From the NCBI RefSeq assembly GCF_000473365.1, contig NZ_KI421517.1, positions 3,242,634 to 3,306,633 on the forward strand: DNA of 64,000 bases. Direction: 5' to 3'. Under the pieces are notes generated by a model. The model was not told the DNA's origin and did not search any database. It was given only the letters and a program-made list of their open reading frames with translations. This document shows positions 45,526 to 55,300 of this stretch, piece by piece; positions within the stretch are counted from its first letter, which is position 1; the number at the start of each line of letters is the position of its first letter. Source of the DNA: Adhaeribacter aquaticus DSM 16391 (GTDB lineage Bacteria > Bacteroidota > Bacteroidia > Cytophagales > Hymenobacteraceae). The translations under genes and the position numbers were made by a program.

Positions 45526-46827
45526 ATGAGTAAAACCAAAGTAGGCAATTACCGCTGGACCATTTGTTCCTTGGTATTTTTTGCCACTACCATTAACTAC
45601 CTGGACAGGGCCGTTATTAGTTTACTAAAATCTGACCTGGAAGTTGAATTTAACTGGACTGAATCTGATTATTCAAATCTGGTAGTGGCTTTTCAGATAT
45701 CTTATGCCGTGGGTATGCTGGGAGTAGGTCGGTTTATTGATAAAATCGGGACCAAAATGGGATATGCGCTATCCTTAATTTTCTGGAGTCTGGCGGCCAT
45801 AGGCCATGCTTTGGTAAAATCTACTTTTGGTTTTTTTGTAGCCCGGGCAGCATTGGGAATCACTGAAGCCGGTAACTTTCCGGCTGCTATTAAAACAACC
45901 GCAGAATGGTTTCCTAAACGGGAACGAGCATTGGCAACCGGTATCTTTAATTCCGGCACCAACATTGGGGCTATTATTGCTCCGCTAACGGTGCCCTTTA
46001 TTGCCGCAGAATGGGGCTGGAAATGGGCCTTTATTCTTACCGGGGCGGCTGGTTTTATCTGGTTGTTCTTCTGGTTTATCATGTACGAGATTCCTTCCCG
46101 TCATAAGCGTTTATCTAAAGCAGAGTTTGAATACATTCATAGTGATACTGATGAGGTATCAAACCAGGAAGCAGATACGGAACCCAAAGTTCCTTGGCTA
46201 AGGTTGTTAGGTTATCGGCAGGCTTGGGTATTCATTATGGGTAAATTTTTAACTGACCCGGTTTGGTGGTTTTATTTGTTTTGGTTACCGGCTTTTTTAA
46301 ATGCTGAATACCATTTAACAGGTACCGCTACAGCTTTGCCCGTGGCTTTTGCCTATACCGTAGCGTCTTTTGGAAGTATTTTTGGTGGTTGGCTGCCGTT
46401 AAAATTTATTAAAATGGGGTGGTCGGTGCCAAAAGCTCGAAAAACTTCTATGTTAATTTATGCTTTTTGCGTTTTACCGGTGGTATTTGCCCAATATTTT
46501 GGAAGCTACAACATGTGGTGGGCCGTAATTATAATTGGTATGGCGGCTTCTGCCCATCAGGCCTGGAGTGCCAATTTATTTACCACTACTTCCGACATGT
46601 TTCCTAAAAAGGCAGTAGGTTCCATAACGGGTATTGGTGGTATGGTGGGAGCTTTAGGAGGAGTGATATTCTCTAAATCAGCTGGCATGTTGTTTGACCA
46701 TTACAAAGCCCTGGGCCAATTGGAAGTTGGTTATTATATTATGTTTTTCATATGTGGGGGTGCTTACTTGTTGGCCTGGGTTATTATGCACTTATTGGCT
46801 CCTAAAATGGAGATGGTAAAGCTTTAA
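45526..46827 (+). CDS. exuT: MFS hexuronate transporter, ExuT-like (copy 2)
   Basis: This 433-residue 12-helix MFS protein keeps the hallmarks of the hexuronate branch: FFATTINYLDRAVISLLKSDLE, GITEAGNFPAAIKTTAEWFPKRERA, and MFPKKAVGSITGIGGMVGALGG in the second half. It is the last gene of the plus-strand glucuronate run and is followed by a good terminator. It should bring glucuronate released by periplasmic GH67 and GH115 into the cell. The two ExuT-like copies differ in loops (for example copy 2 lacks the basic insertion SKTTANTK at the N-terminus), so they may prefer different uronic acids. Confidence 0.93.
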   Translation: MSKTKVGNYRWTICSLVFFATTINYLDRAVISLLKSDLEVEFNWTESDYSNLVVAFQISYAVGMLGVGRFIDKIGTKMGYALSLIFWSLAAIGHALVKSTFGFFVARAALGITEAGNFPAAIKTTAEWFPKRERALATGIFNSGTNIGAIIAPLTVPFIAAEWGWKWAFILTGAAGFIWLFFWFIMYEIPSRHKRLSKAEFEYIHSDTDEVSNQEADTEPKVPWLRLLGYRQAWVFIMGKFLTDPVWWFYLFWLPAFLNAEYHLTGTATALPVAFAYTVASFGSIFGGWLPLKFIKMGWSVPKARKTSMLIYAFCVLPVVFAQYFGSYNMWWAVIIIGMAASAHQAWSANLFTTTSDMFPKKAVGSITGIGGMVGALGGVIFSKSAGMLFDHYKALGQLEVGYYIMFFICGGAYLLAWVIMHLLAPKMEMVKL

Positions 46828-46851
46828 AGTATTGAGCTAAAAAGATTTAGG

Positions 46852-46880
46852 AAGCCCACCTCCCAAAGGTGGGCTTTTTT
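46852..46880 (+). terminator. Rho-independent terminator after exuT
   Basis: Nine-base arms AAGCCCACC (46852-46860) and GGTGGGCTT (46868-46876) enclose a 7-base loop and are followed by a T-run to 46880. Confidence 0.92.
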
Positions 46881-47033
46881 GTGCGTAAGAATATTTACCT
46901 CAACAAAACATAAAAAGCAATCATATTTGGTTAGTTAAAAAACCAGTTTAGCTAAAACAACCGGATTTTCGCTATATTTAGGGGCTTTTATGGCAGCGTA
47001 AATTAATAATCTACCACCAAATTAAATTTAAAC

Positions 47034-48809
47034 ATGAAGCGTTTAAAAATTTCAATTTTTTCAATGCTCCTTTTTATGGGAACATTGGCTAATGCTCAAA
47101 AATTATCGGAAAATATACGTCTGAACCAAATTGGTTTTTATCCGGAAGGGCCTAAAATGGCCGTTGTGGTGGGCGAAAACCAAGGCGGTAAATTTTATGT
47201 TAAAACTAAGGACCGCTCTAAAACCGTTTTTACCGGCACCCTTTCAGCAACCAAGTTAGGGGAATTCTCTAAAAAACCAACCCGCGTGGCTGATTTTTCG
47301 GGTTTTAAACAAGCTGGTTCTTATGTAGTGGAAATTCCAAACGTTGGATACTCGTATACATTTGATATTAAACCTAATGTGCATAAAGAAGTAGCTGATG
47401 CCGCTATGAAAGGGTTTTATTACCAACGCATGTCAATGGATTTGAAGCCTGAGTTTGCTGGAAAATGGGCGCGGCCGGCAGGGCATGCCACCAGTAAAGC
47501 CATTGTACACCCATCTGCCGCTTCTCCGGAACGTCCGGCTGGTACAGTTATTTATTCTACCAGAGGTTGGTTTGATGCAGGTGACTATAATAAGTATATT
47601 GTAAATAGTGGCATTACCATGGGTACCCTGTTATCGGCTTATGAAGATTTTCCGGAATATTATAAAAATCAGAAGCTAAATATACCAGAAAGTAAAAATA
47701 CGGTGCCGGATCATTTAGACGAGGTGCTGTGGAATTTGCGGTGGATGCTGACCATGCAGGATCCTACTGACGGAGGTGTTTACCACAAGTTAACCAATCC
47801 TTCATTTGATCCTATGATTATGCCGCATGAAGCCACTAAAGACAGATATGTAGTGCAGAAAGGCACTGCAGCTGCTTTGGATTTTGCTGCAGTAATGGCG
47901 CAGGCCAGCCGGGTTTATGGCGGGTTTAACCGGGAGTTTCCGGGTCTGGCGGATTCTTGTTTAAGAGCGGCCACGCGGGCTTTTGAATGGGCGCAGAAAA
48001 ACCCAAAGGTAATTTATGATCAGGATGCCATAAACAAGCAGTTTGATCCGGATGTAACCACAGGTGCTTATGGGGATCGGGAATTTAGTGACGAATTTAT
48101 CTGGGCCGCCGCTGAACTATATGTTACTACTAAAAAAGATAGCTATTATACAGCTGTAAATATGCTGCCGGATACCAATATGCCTTTACCTTCCTGGGCA
48201 CAAGTTCGGTTATTAGGTTATTATACTTTGGCTCGTTTTGAAAAGAATTTAACACCGGCGGCTTCTAAGGACATACCAGAAATTAAAAAGCGGATTGTGA
48301 GTTTTGCTGATGGATTGCTAGACGGCGTTTCTCAGCGTACTTACCGGACCGTATTTGGTAAAACTACGCAAGAGTACAACTGGGGAAGTACTTCCAATGC
48401 TTCTAACCAAGGCATTGCTTTAATCCAGGCCTATAAACTTACTGGTAACCGGAAATATATTGACGGTGCCCTTTCTAACCTGGATTATTTATTAGGCCGG
48501 AATGCCGTAGGTTATTCATTTTTAACAGGATTTGGTGAAAAATCTACTATAAACCCGCACCACCGTTCTTCAGTAGCCGATGGCATTGTAGAGCCGGTGC
48601 CAGGGTTAATTTCCGGAGGTACCAATGCTATAGCCAATAAGCAAGACAAGTGCGAAGGCTATACTTCTACTTTTCCGGATGAAATGTATTTAGATGAAAG
48701 TTGTTCGTATGCCTCAAACGAGATTGCCATTAACTGGAATTCTCCTTTTGTTTACCTGGTATCAGCTATCGAAGCCCTGCAAGGGAAAGTTGGTTTAGCT
48801 AAAAAATAA
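47034..48809 (+). CDS. GH9 endoglucanase-like glycosidase
   Basis: The 591-residue protein starts with a signal peptide ending at LANAQ (residue 22), then an N-terminal Ig-like domain of the CelD type (about 25-115) and a GH9 (alpha/alpha)6 barrel (about 118-580). The catalytic base pair is D181/D184 in GWFDAGDYNKY and the acid is E563 in SNEIAINWNSPF; LTGFGEKSTINPHHR is the expected His-containing loop. GH9 enzymes cut beta-1,4-glucans such as cellulose, xyloglucan or mixed-linkage glucan. It has its own terminator. It sits between the glucuronoxylan genes and a second SusCD pair, so it may belong to the latter. Confidence 0.94.
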   Translation: MKRLKISIFSMLLFMGTLANAQKLSENIRLNQIGFYPEGPKMAVVVGENQGGKFYVKTKDRSKTVFTGTLSATKLGEFSKKPTRVADFSGFKQAGSYVVEIPNVGYSYTFDIKPNVHKEVADAAMKGFYYQRMSMDLKPEFAGKWARPAGHATSKAIVHPSAASPERPAGTVIYSTRGWFDAGDYNKYIVNSGITMGTLLSAYEDFPEYYKNQKLNIPESKNTVPDHLDEVLWNLRWMLTMQDPTDGGVYHKLTNPSFDPMIMPHEATKDRYVVQKGTAAALDFAAVMAQASRVYGGFNREFPGLADSCLRAATRAFEWAQKNPKVIYDQDAINKQFDPDVTTGAYGDREFSDEFIWAAAELYVTTKKDSYYTAVNMLPDTNMPLPSWAQVRLLGYYTLARFEKNLTPAASKDIPEIKKRIVSFADGLLDGVSQRTYRTVFGKTTQEYNWGSTSNASNQGIALIQAYKLTGNRKYIDGALSNLDYLLGRNAVGYSFLTGFGEKSTINPHHRSSVADGIVEPVPGLISGGTNAIANKQDKCEGYTSTFPDEMYLDESCSYASNEIAINWNSPFVYLVSAIEALQGKVGLAKK

Positions 48810-48825
48810 GTCCTTGCCTAATAAA

Positions 48826-48863
48826 AAAAGAGCCCCAGCTTTCTTTAAAGTTGGGGCTCTTTT
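48826..48863 (+). terminator. Rho-independent terminator after GH9
   Basis: Seventeen-base arms (48826-48842 and 48847-48863) with a single G-T pair enclose a 4-base loop. The GC core GAGCCCC/GGGGCTC ends in a T-run. Confidence 0.92.
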
Positions 48864-49297
48864 ATTATTAGGCCTCAGTTCCTTCCACTAGCTGAGCATA
48901 ATGTTAAGGTGGACAGGTTGAAAATTTTATTGTCTCCGTATTACTCCATTCATTAATGGCTTGAGCAAGCCTGCTTATAGCCTTAATACCTTTTTTCTTT
49001 GTCAAAGAATTCTATTTTGCTCCTTTATTCAGCATTAGCTGTTATTGTTAATCTTGTAAATTGGTGTCCTTTTATTATAAGGATACTTTTGAGATTTATT
49101 TAGAATTGTATATTAGTGTGTTAGAGGAAAGGAGGCGCTTTGGGGCAACTTTGGAAAGTGGTGCGCTTGTAGGGGAAGAGTACTTTAGTTTTGTTAGCTT
49201 ATTGAGAAGGGTATTCCCCAACTAGGGGGTTTAACCTTGCCGGTTTTATTAATACTTAACTAAAATATCCTCCCGTTGCTACTACATTAAACTAATA
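48864..49297. other. Intergenic, nothing recognised
   Basis: About 430 bases between the GH9 terminator and a broken small gene. No frame, RNA gene or repeat is evident. Confidence 0.4.
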
Positions 49298-49582
49298 ATG
49301 CAAGTCAAACATTTCCTGATTATTCCGTTTATTTTTCTAAGTTTTTTTGCCAGTTCCCAGGTGCACTATGGCTCCACACCGGAAACAGTAAAAGCCTTAA
49401 CCACTTTGCGGGATGAGTTTGAGCGGGTGCTGCTAAATCAGAATAAGTATCCAGCGGGTTAGATTTATGGTGACTGGAGTGATGCCATCAAGAATGATTT
49501 GAGAAGCTGGGTAGGCAAATACCCCAAGAAGATAGCGGCTACCAAACAGGACATGGAAGTTTACCTGGCTAAGAAGCATTAG
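49298..49582 (+). pseudogene. Small secreted protein gene split by one in-frame stop
   Basis: ATG 49298 opens a frame with a signal peptide (FLIIPFIFLSFFASSQ) and then HYGSTPETVKALTTLRDEFE. A TAG at 49460 ends it after 54 codons, but the same frame continues as IYGDWSDAIKNDLRSWVGKY to a TAG at 49580. Repairing the single stop would give a 94-residue protein. The family is not recognised. It lies directly before the membrane AraC regulator. Confidence 0.6.
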
Positions 49583-49749
49583 ATCATAAAACATACAAAG
49601 TAGTTATTTCAGGATGCTGTAGCTCCATCAGAAAATTTAAAAAGTATTTCCTGATGGAGCTAAAGGTGTACCCTATTTTAATTTAGATCAGCAATAGAAT
49701 TATCTAGCTTAATTCGTACTTTAGAAAAATTGCTTATAATTTTCTTTCT

Positions 49750-51645
49750 ATGCTTCGGGTGTTTAAGAGTTTTCTTATTCTTTTTTTGTTTGGTATCCAA
49801 GTTGGGTATGGCCAAATACGACTAGAAATAGTTAAGCTACCTAAATTACTGATACCAGAAGGAAAATTATTTTTAGCTTCTGATTTGAATGGCTGGAGTC
49901 CTGGTGATCCGGCTTATGCTTTCAGGAAAGATGCCAGGGGTATATTTTACTTAGAGTTGCCAGATTCTCTCCAGTATTTCGAATACAAGATAACGCAGGG
50001 GAGTTGGACCATTGTAGAGGGAAACAAGCAGGGAGGGCACCGAAGCAACCGGGTTTATGATGTAACCCAGGAATCAAATCCTAAACTAGTGCAAATCCAG
50101 ATAGATGGCTGGAAAAATAGAGTTACCTACCGATTTGTTGTGGAAAAAATACCAACAAATACGCCGCACGATGCCACCTTATACATTGCCGGAAATTTTA
50201 ATAATTGGAATCCCCGCGACGAATCATATCGGTTACGAAAACAATACGACGGTACCTACCGAATAAGTGTGTATTCTGATGAGGATCCGTTATCCTTCAA
50301 ATTTACCCGCGGCAACTGGGAATCAGTAGAAGGTAAAAAAAATGGTAAGCCAATTGCAAACCGGAATATAAAACGCGGGGAAGAAATTGGGCAAACCGAA
50401 ACCAAAGTGGACATTGAGGGCTGGCAGGATATTCCGCAGACGTTGCATTCCTTTTCAATTTTTGATATTTTGTTGTTGTGTGCTGCCTTCAATGGTTTTT
50501 TGCTGGCTATTGTTATTCCAACCATACAAAATAATAACCGCAAAGCTAATAAGTGGCTGGTGTTGCTGCTGCTGCTTACTTCGCTCATTATCTGCATTCG
50601 GGTATTAGGAGGCAATAGTGCTATTGATCATGTTTTTCCGCAGTTACTTTTACTGCCCGATTTTATTTTCTTTAGCTATGCGCCCCTTTTTTATTTTTAT
50701 GTACAGAATCTTTTGTTCGACTCTGAGGAATCTAACAATATAAAGTGGCTCCATTTTAGTTTGGTGTTGGTGCAGCTAGTTATTTACCTGCCCTTTTTAT
50801 TGATGGACCAACGGGACTTAATGCTTTACATTGTAAATAACGAACCTAATCTGGAGCTGGTTCTGGTAGGAACAGAGGCCATTGCCTTAGGTATTAATGG
50901 CTACTATTGGTTGATTATTAAAAAGAACCTAAAATTATTTAAAGACCAGGCCGAAACCCGGTTTTCCTACGAAGAAAACCTGAACTATCTGAATTCGGTA
51001 ATGATTATTCAGGCCGTTTGCCTGGGTTTATGGTTATTTACGGCTTTAGTCTTTGTGCACGGTAAAGTTTTTTCGGCCGATGTACTGGCCATTACGGAGA
51101 AGAGCCAGGCGGGCATTTGGCTGATTTTTTCGGCAACTTCTTATTTATTAGGTTACTTTGCTGTTCATCAGCCTGAGGTTTTTAAGCTCCCTGAACCAAT
51201 TTCAGTTTTTGGAACCAGTGAGAATCTGCCACTTGAAGAGGTAAAAGTAGAACGTGTAGTACCTGAAAAAAAGCCAGAAGAACCAATAGACGAGAACTTA
51301 CTGCAGCTGAAACAAAAGCTAGAAACTTATATGGAGCGGCATCAACCTTATACTAATTCAAAACTTACTTTAAATGAATTAGCTGTTAAGTTAAAAATTC
51401 AACCTTACATACTTTCCCGGGTTATCAATGAAGGGTATAACAAAAACTTCTTTGATTTTATTAATACTTATCGGATAGAAGAATTTAAAAAACGCTTGGA
51501 AATTCCCCGATTTAAGAATTATACCTTATTGGCCATTGCCTTTGAAGTTGGATTTAATTCCAAGAGTGCTTTCAATCGTTCCTTCAAGCGCATCACCAAT
51601 CAATCTCCCAGCGAGTACTTTAACCTGACAAAAGAAGATATTTAG
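49750..51645 (+). CDS. Membrane-spanning AraC-family regulator with two external CBM/E-set-like domains
   Basis: This 631-residue protein appears to sense sugar outside the inner membrane and bind DNA inside. A signal peptide ends near VGYGQ (residue 22). Two domains follow (about 22-122 and 125-227), each with FLASDLNGWSPGD or YIAGNFNNWNPRD and a FEYKITQGSW or FKFTRGNWESVEG strand, typical of starch-binding/AMPK-like E-set modules. Seven hydrophobic segments follow (about 238-258, 268-286, 296-320, 333-352, 370-390, 417-438, 455-472), then a charged linker and a C-terminal AraC double helix-turn-helix (about 520-628, ending FEVGFNSKSAFNRSFKRIT). It probably controls the SusCD genes beginning at 52350. 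No ligand can be assigned. Confidence 0.9.
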   Translation: MLRVFKSFLILFLFGIQVGYGQIRLEIVKLPKLLIPEGKLFLASDLNGWSPGDPAYAFRKDARGIFYLELPDSLQYFEYKITQGSWTIVEGNKQGGHRSNRVYDVTQESNPKLVQIQIDGWKNRVTYRFVVEKIPTNTPHDATLYIAGNFNNWNPRDESYRLRKQYDGTYRISVYSDEDPLSFKFTRGNWESVEGKKNGKPIANRNIKRGEEIGQTETKVDIEGWQDIPQTLHSFSIFDILLLCAAFNGFLLAIVIPTIQNNNRKANKWLVLLLLLTSLIICIRVLGGNSAIDHVFPQLLLLPDFIFFSYAPLFYFYVQNLLFDSEESNNIKWLHFSLVLVQLVIYLPFLLMDQRDLMLYIVNNEPNLELVLVGTEAIALGINGYYWLIIKKNLKLFKDQAETRFSYEENLNYLNSVMIIQAVCLGLWLFTALVFVHGKVFSADVLAITEKSQAGIWLIFSATSYLLGYFAVHQPEVFKLPEPISVFGTSENLPLEEVKVERVVPEKKPEEPIDENLLQLKQKLETYMERHQPYTNSKLTLNELAVKLKIQPYILSRVINEGYNKNFFDFINTYRIEEFKKRLEIPRFKNYTLLAIAFEVGFNSKSAFNRSFKRITNQSPSEYFNLTKEDI

Positions 51646-52349
51646 GATATTATCAAGAAACAGGCAATATTTATTTTTTTTGCTGTAAAAGCTAAGGTTA
51701 TGCCAGGATCATGACTTTAGAGTTCTGGGGGTTCTTTTTTTTACGACTTATTCCAACTTGCCGTTAGTTACCATATTGTTTTGCTTTTTAAGCAAAATCA
51801 GCTCTTATGTCAGCCGCTGTTTAGGAAAATGGCACCTTTATTATTTTGTATAAGGTTGCAAATGAATAATTTGCAGTGATGAATAAATGTTTTGGTTAGA
51901 CCAGTGGCAGGAGGCAGCCACTTTCATAGGTATACAGCATTTTCTGTTCTGGTTAACTTATTTTCTAAATCTGAGCCACCCAACCTTAACATGAAGCAGA
52001 AGAATCAATTCTAAAATAAATAAATAACAGGGGTTTATTGAAAAAATTTTAAAAAATAAAGGTTAGTAGCGGGTTTTTAATTTTAATCTTTTTTACGGGT
52101 AATATTTTAAAAGATATAATTTATTGTATTTGATTATTTGAAAAAATTTAATACTATTAAAAACCGAAATGTGCTATATCTTAAATTGGGGATATTGTAC
52201 TAAATACATATCTATAGATAAACTTAATCTTTAAATTATTTGCCTATGGTTAAACAAAAGTAAACCTATTTCCGCCCCACAAATCCACACGAACTCATTT
52301 CAAGATCATTATTACCACAGTTTTATTTTCTATTTAAACATCCACCAAA
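51646..52349. other. Intergenic and susC promoter region
   Basis: About 700 AT-rich bases with no gene. It holds an inverted repeat at 51857-51875 that may be a regulator site. The promoter of susC should lie in the last 200 bases. Confidence 0.5.
51857..51875. repeat. Inverted repeat, possible regulator site
   Basis: TGCAAATGAATAATTTGCA has 7-base perfect arms around 5 bases. It lies between the AraC regulator and susC, about 475 bases before susC. It differs from the LacI-type motif elsewhere in the window. Confidence 0.4.
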
Positions 52350-55300
52350 ATGAAAAAAAAATCTAATGATTGGCAGAAGTCAGTCTTTGGTTTATTAATG
52401 GTTTGTGCCTTTAATGCCAGTGCAGAGGCTACAATAATTAAAACCAGGGACTTAAAAACAAACAACGCTTATGGAACAAATCTACATGCAGAAAGCCTGA
52501 TTAATTGGCACATTACCGGTAAAGTGGTCTCCAATAAAGGAGAGGCCTTACCTGGCGTAACCGTATTAGTAAAAGGCACTACCAATGGCACCACCACCGG
52601 GGCAGATGGCACTTATTCTTTAAGTGTACCGGAGCAGCCAGGTACGCTTGTTTTTACCTATATTGGTTTTACTTCCAAAGAAGTAGCCTATCGGGGGCCA
52701 GGAGCCCAAAATGTTTCTCTGGCCGATGATTCTCAAGCCCTGCAGGAATTAGTAGTAGTTGGCTATGGGGTGCAGGAAAAGAAAGATGTAGTAGGAGCGG
52801 TAGGAGTAGCTTCCCGGAAAGACTTTGGCGATGTAGCAGTAAGTAATACCTCGCAGCTGATTCAGGGAAAAGTTTCCGGGGTACAGGTCGTGAATAATAG
52901 TGGCTTGCCTGGTTCTGGTAGCAGAATTATAGTAAGGGGAGCTGGTTCCTTTACCAGTACAACTCCTCTGTATGTAATTGATGGTATCCAAAGCGATCAG
53001 AGCACTTTTAATTCCTTAAGCCCTTATGATATTCAGGATATAACAGTTTTAAAAGATGCTTCGTCGGTTGCTATTTATGGTGCCCAGGGCGCTAACGGGG
53101 TTGTAATTGTTACCACTCGAACGGCTAAAACCGGAGCCCCAAAAGTTACTTATAACGGGTACGTAGGGGTTTCCAAAGCTTGGCGGCAACTAGACCTTTT
53201 AGATGCCCCGCAATATGTGGATTTTGTAAAAGAATTTGCTGCTAATACCAATACGGCCCTTCCGGCAAAGTTAAATACCCCTGACGTGCTCCAAACCCGA
53301 ACCGATTGGCAAAAGGAGATGTTTCGGACAGCCAAAGTAACTGAGCACCACGTTGGCCTGAATGGGGGAACTGAAAATGTTAAATATGGTATTTCTACTG
53401 GTTATACAAGTCAGGAAAGCTCCGTAATTGGCTTAAAGTTTCAGCGATTTAACGTGCGGGTAAACCTGCAGGAAAATGTGGGCCGGAGAATCAGGTTTGG
53501 TCAGCAGGTAAACGTTCGGTATTCTGTTACCCAGGGCGTAACGCCTAGCTTTGTTGCAGGTCTGCGGATGCCGCCTTATTCCCCCATTTATGATCCGGCA
53601 AATTTAGGAGGCTTTGCCGTAGTTACCACTGTTACAGATCTGAATGATGCCCAAAACCCGTTAGTTGAACCTAGTTTACGCGATAGAAGAGACCGTAACT
53701 ATACCACATATGGGCAGTTTTTTGGGGAATTGGATATTGTTGAAGGATTAAAATTCCGTTCGCAATTAGGAATTGGGGTGCACTTTAGCCAGGATTACAA
53801 CTTCAACCCTATTTACCAGAATGCGCAGCTGACGTTCCCAAGCTCCGTAAACGAAGGATACAGTTACCGGGTTAACCCTATAATCGAAAACTACTTTACT
53901 TATAATAAAAAAGTAGGCGACCATAGTTTTGTTTTAACAGCTGGTAATTCTTACCGCTCAACCGGTTTGTTCCGGTCCGTTGCTTTAAGGGGCGAAAATT
54001 TACCGAATGATGAAATCCATCAGATTGGTATGACCGCTACCCCTACTTTAACTTCGGCGCAGGCCAACTCCCAACCGGCTTTTAACTCTTATTTTGCCCG
54101 GATTAATTATACCCTGAAAGATAAATATATTTTTTCTGCTACGGCTCGCCGGGATGCTTCTTCTGTTTTCGGGCCTAAAAACCGGGTAGGTTATTTCCCA
54201 TCCGTTGGCGTGGGTTATCGCTTATCCGAGGAAGAATTTATGAAAGGAGTTCCGTTCTTGTCTGACTTGAAATTACGGGCCAGCTGGGGTAGAACCGGTA
54301 ATGCCAATATTCCGCCTTATGTATACATGCCATTAGTATGGAAAGGAAATCAGAACAGTAACAACGTGGTGTATTCTTTAGGGCCCGATGAAGGCTTAGT
54401 GCAAGGATCTACGTTGGCGGTACCGTATAACCCAAACCTGAAATGGGAAGAAACCACCACCACTGATTTTGGGGTTGATGCTGCCTTCCTGAGCAATAAA
54501 CTGACCTTTAGCTTGGGCTATTATAACCGGAATAGTAAAGACTTATTGGTAAATGTGCCCTTGCCAACTTCGGCGGGCTATGGCGGTACCCAGGGAACAC
54601 AATCGGCTATTCTGACTAATGCTGCTTCGGCTTATAACCGGGGAGTAGAATTACAGGCTGCTTATAATAATAATGTGGGCGAACTAACCTATGGCTTATC
54701 GGTAAATGGGGCTTACAACAAAAACCAGGTTACTTCTTTAGGAGATATCATTAAATCGCCTATTTTATCAGGAGGTTATCAGGCTGTAGCTTCCTGGACC
54801 CGTACAGAGCCAGGTAGTCCTATTGGGGCATTCTACGGTTTTGTGGTGGATCACGTCGCCATTGACCAAGCTGATGTAGATAAATACAATGCCATGGCTG
54901 TTTCTAAAGGTGTTCCAGGGGGTACCTATCAGGCAAGTTTACGGCCGGGTGATATCATTTTTAAAGATTTGAATGGAGATGGCCAGGTAACCAATGCCGA
55001 CCAAAAGTACATTGGTAATCCAAACCCTAAATGGAATTATGGTGCCAACTTAAACTTAGGTTTTAAAGGCTTCGATTTAATGGCTTCTTTACAAGGAGTA
55101 GCCGGCGTGGATATTGTTAATGCCTTGGGCTACTGGACAGAAGGTATGACCCGTCCTTTCAACTCAACAACCGAAATACTACGTCGTTGGAAAAAACCAG
55201 GAGATGTTACCGATGTACCTCGGGCTGGCCAGAACATTACCGGTAGTTTAAACCTGCGGCCATCTACCCGATTTGTGCAAAGTGGTTCTTTTGCCCGCCT

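Noticed and set aside
49460-49462. Programmed read-through or recoding at the TAG
   Set aside because: There is no recognisable recoding signal or stem nearby, so a plain nonsense mutation is the simpler reading.
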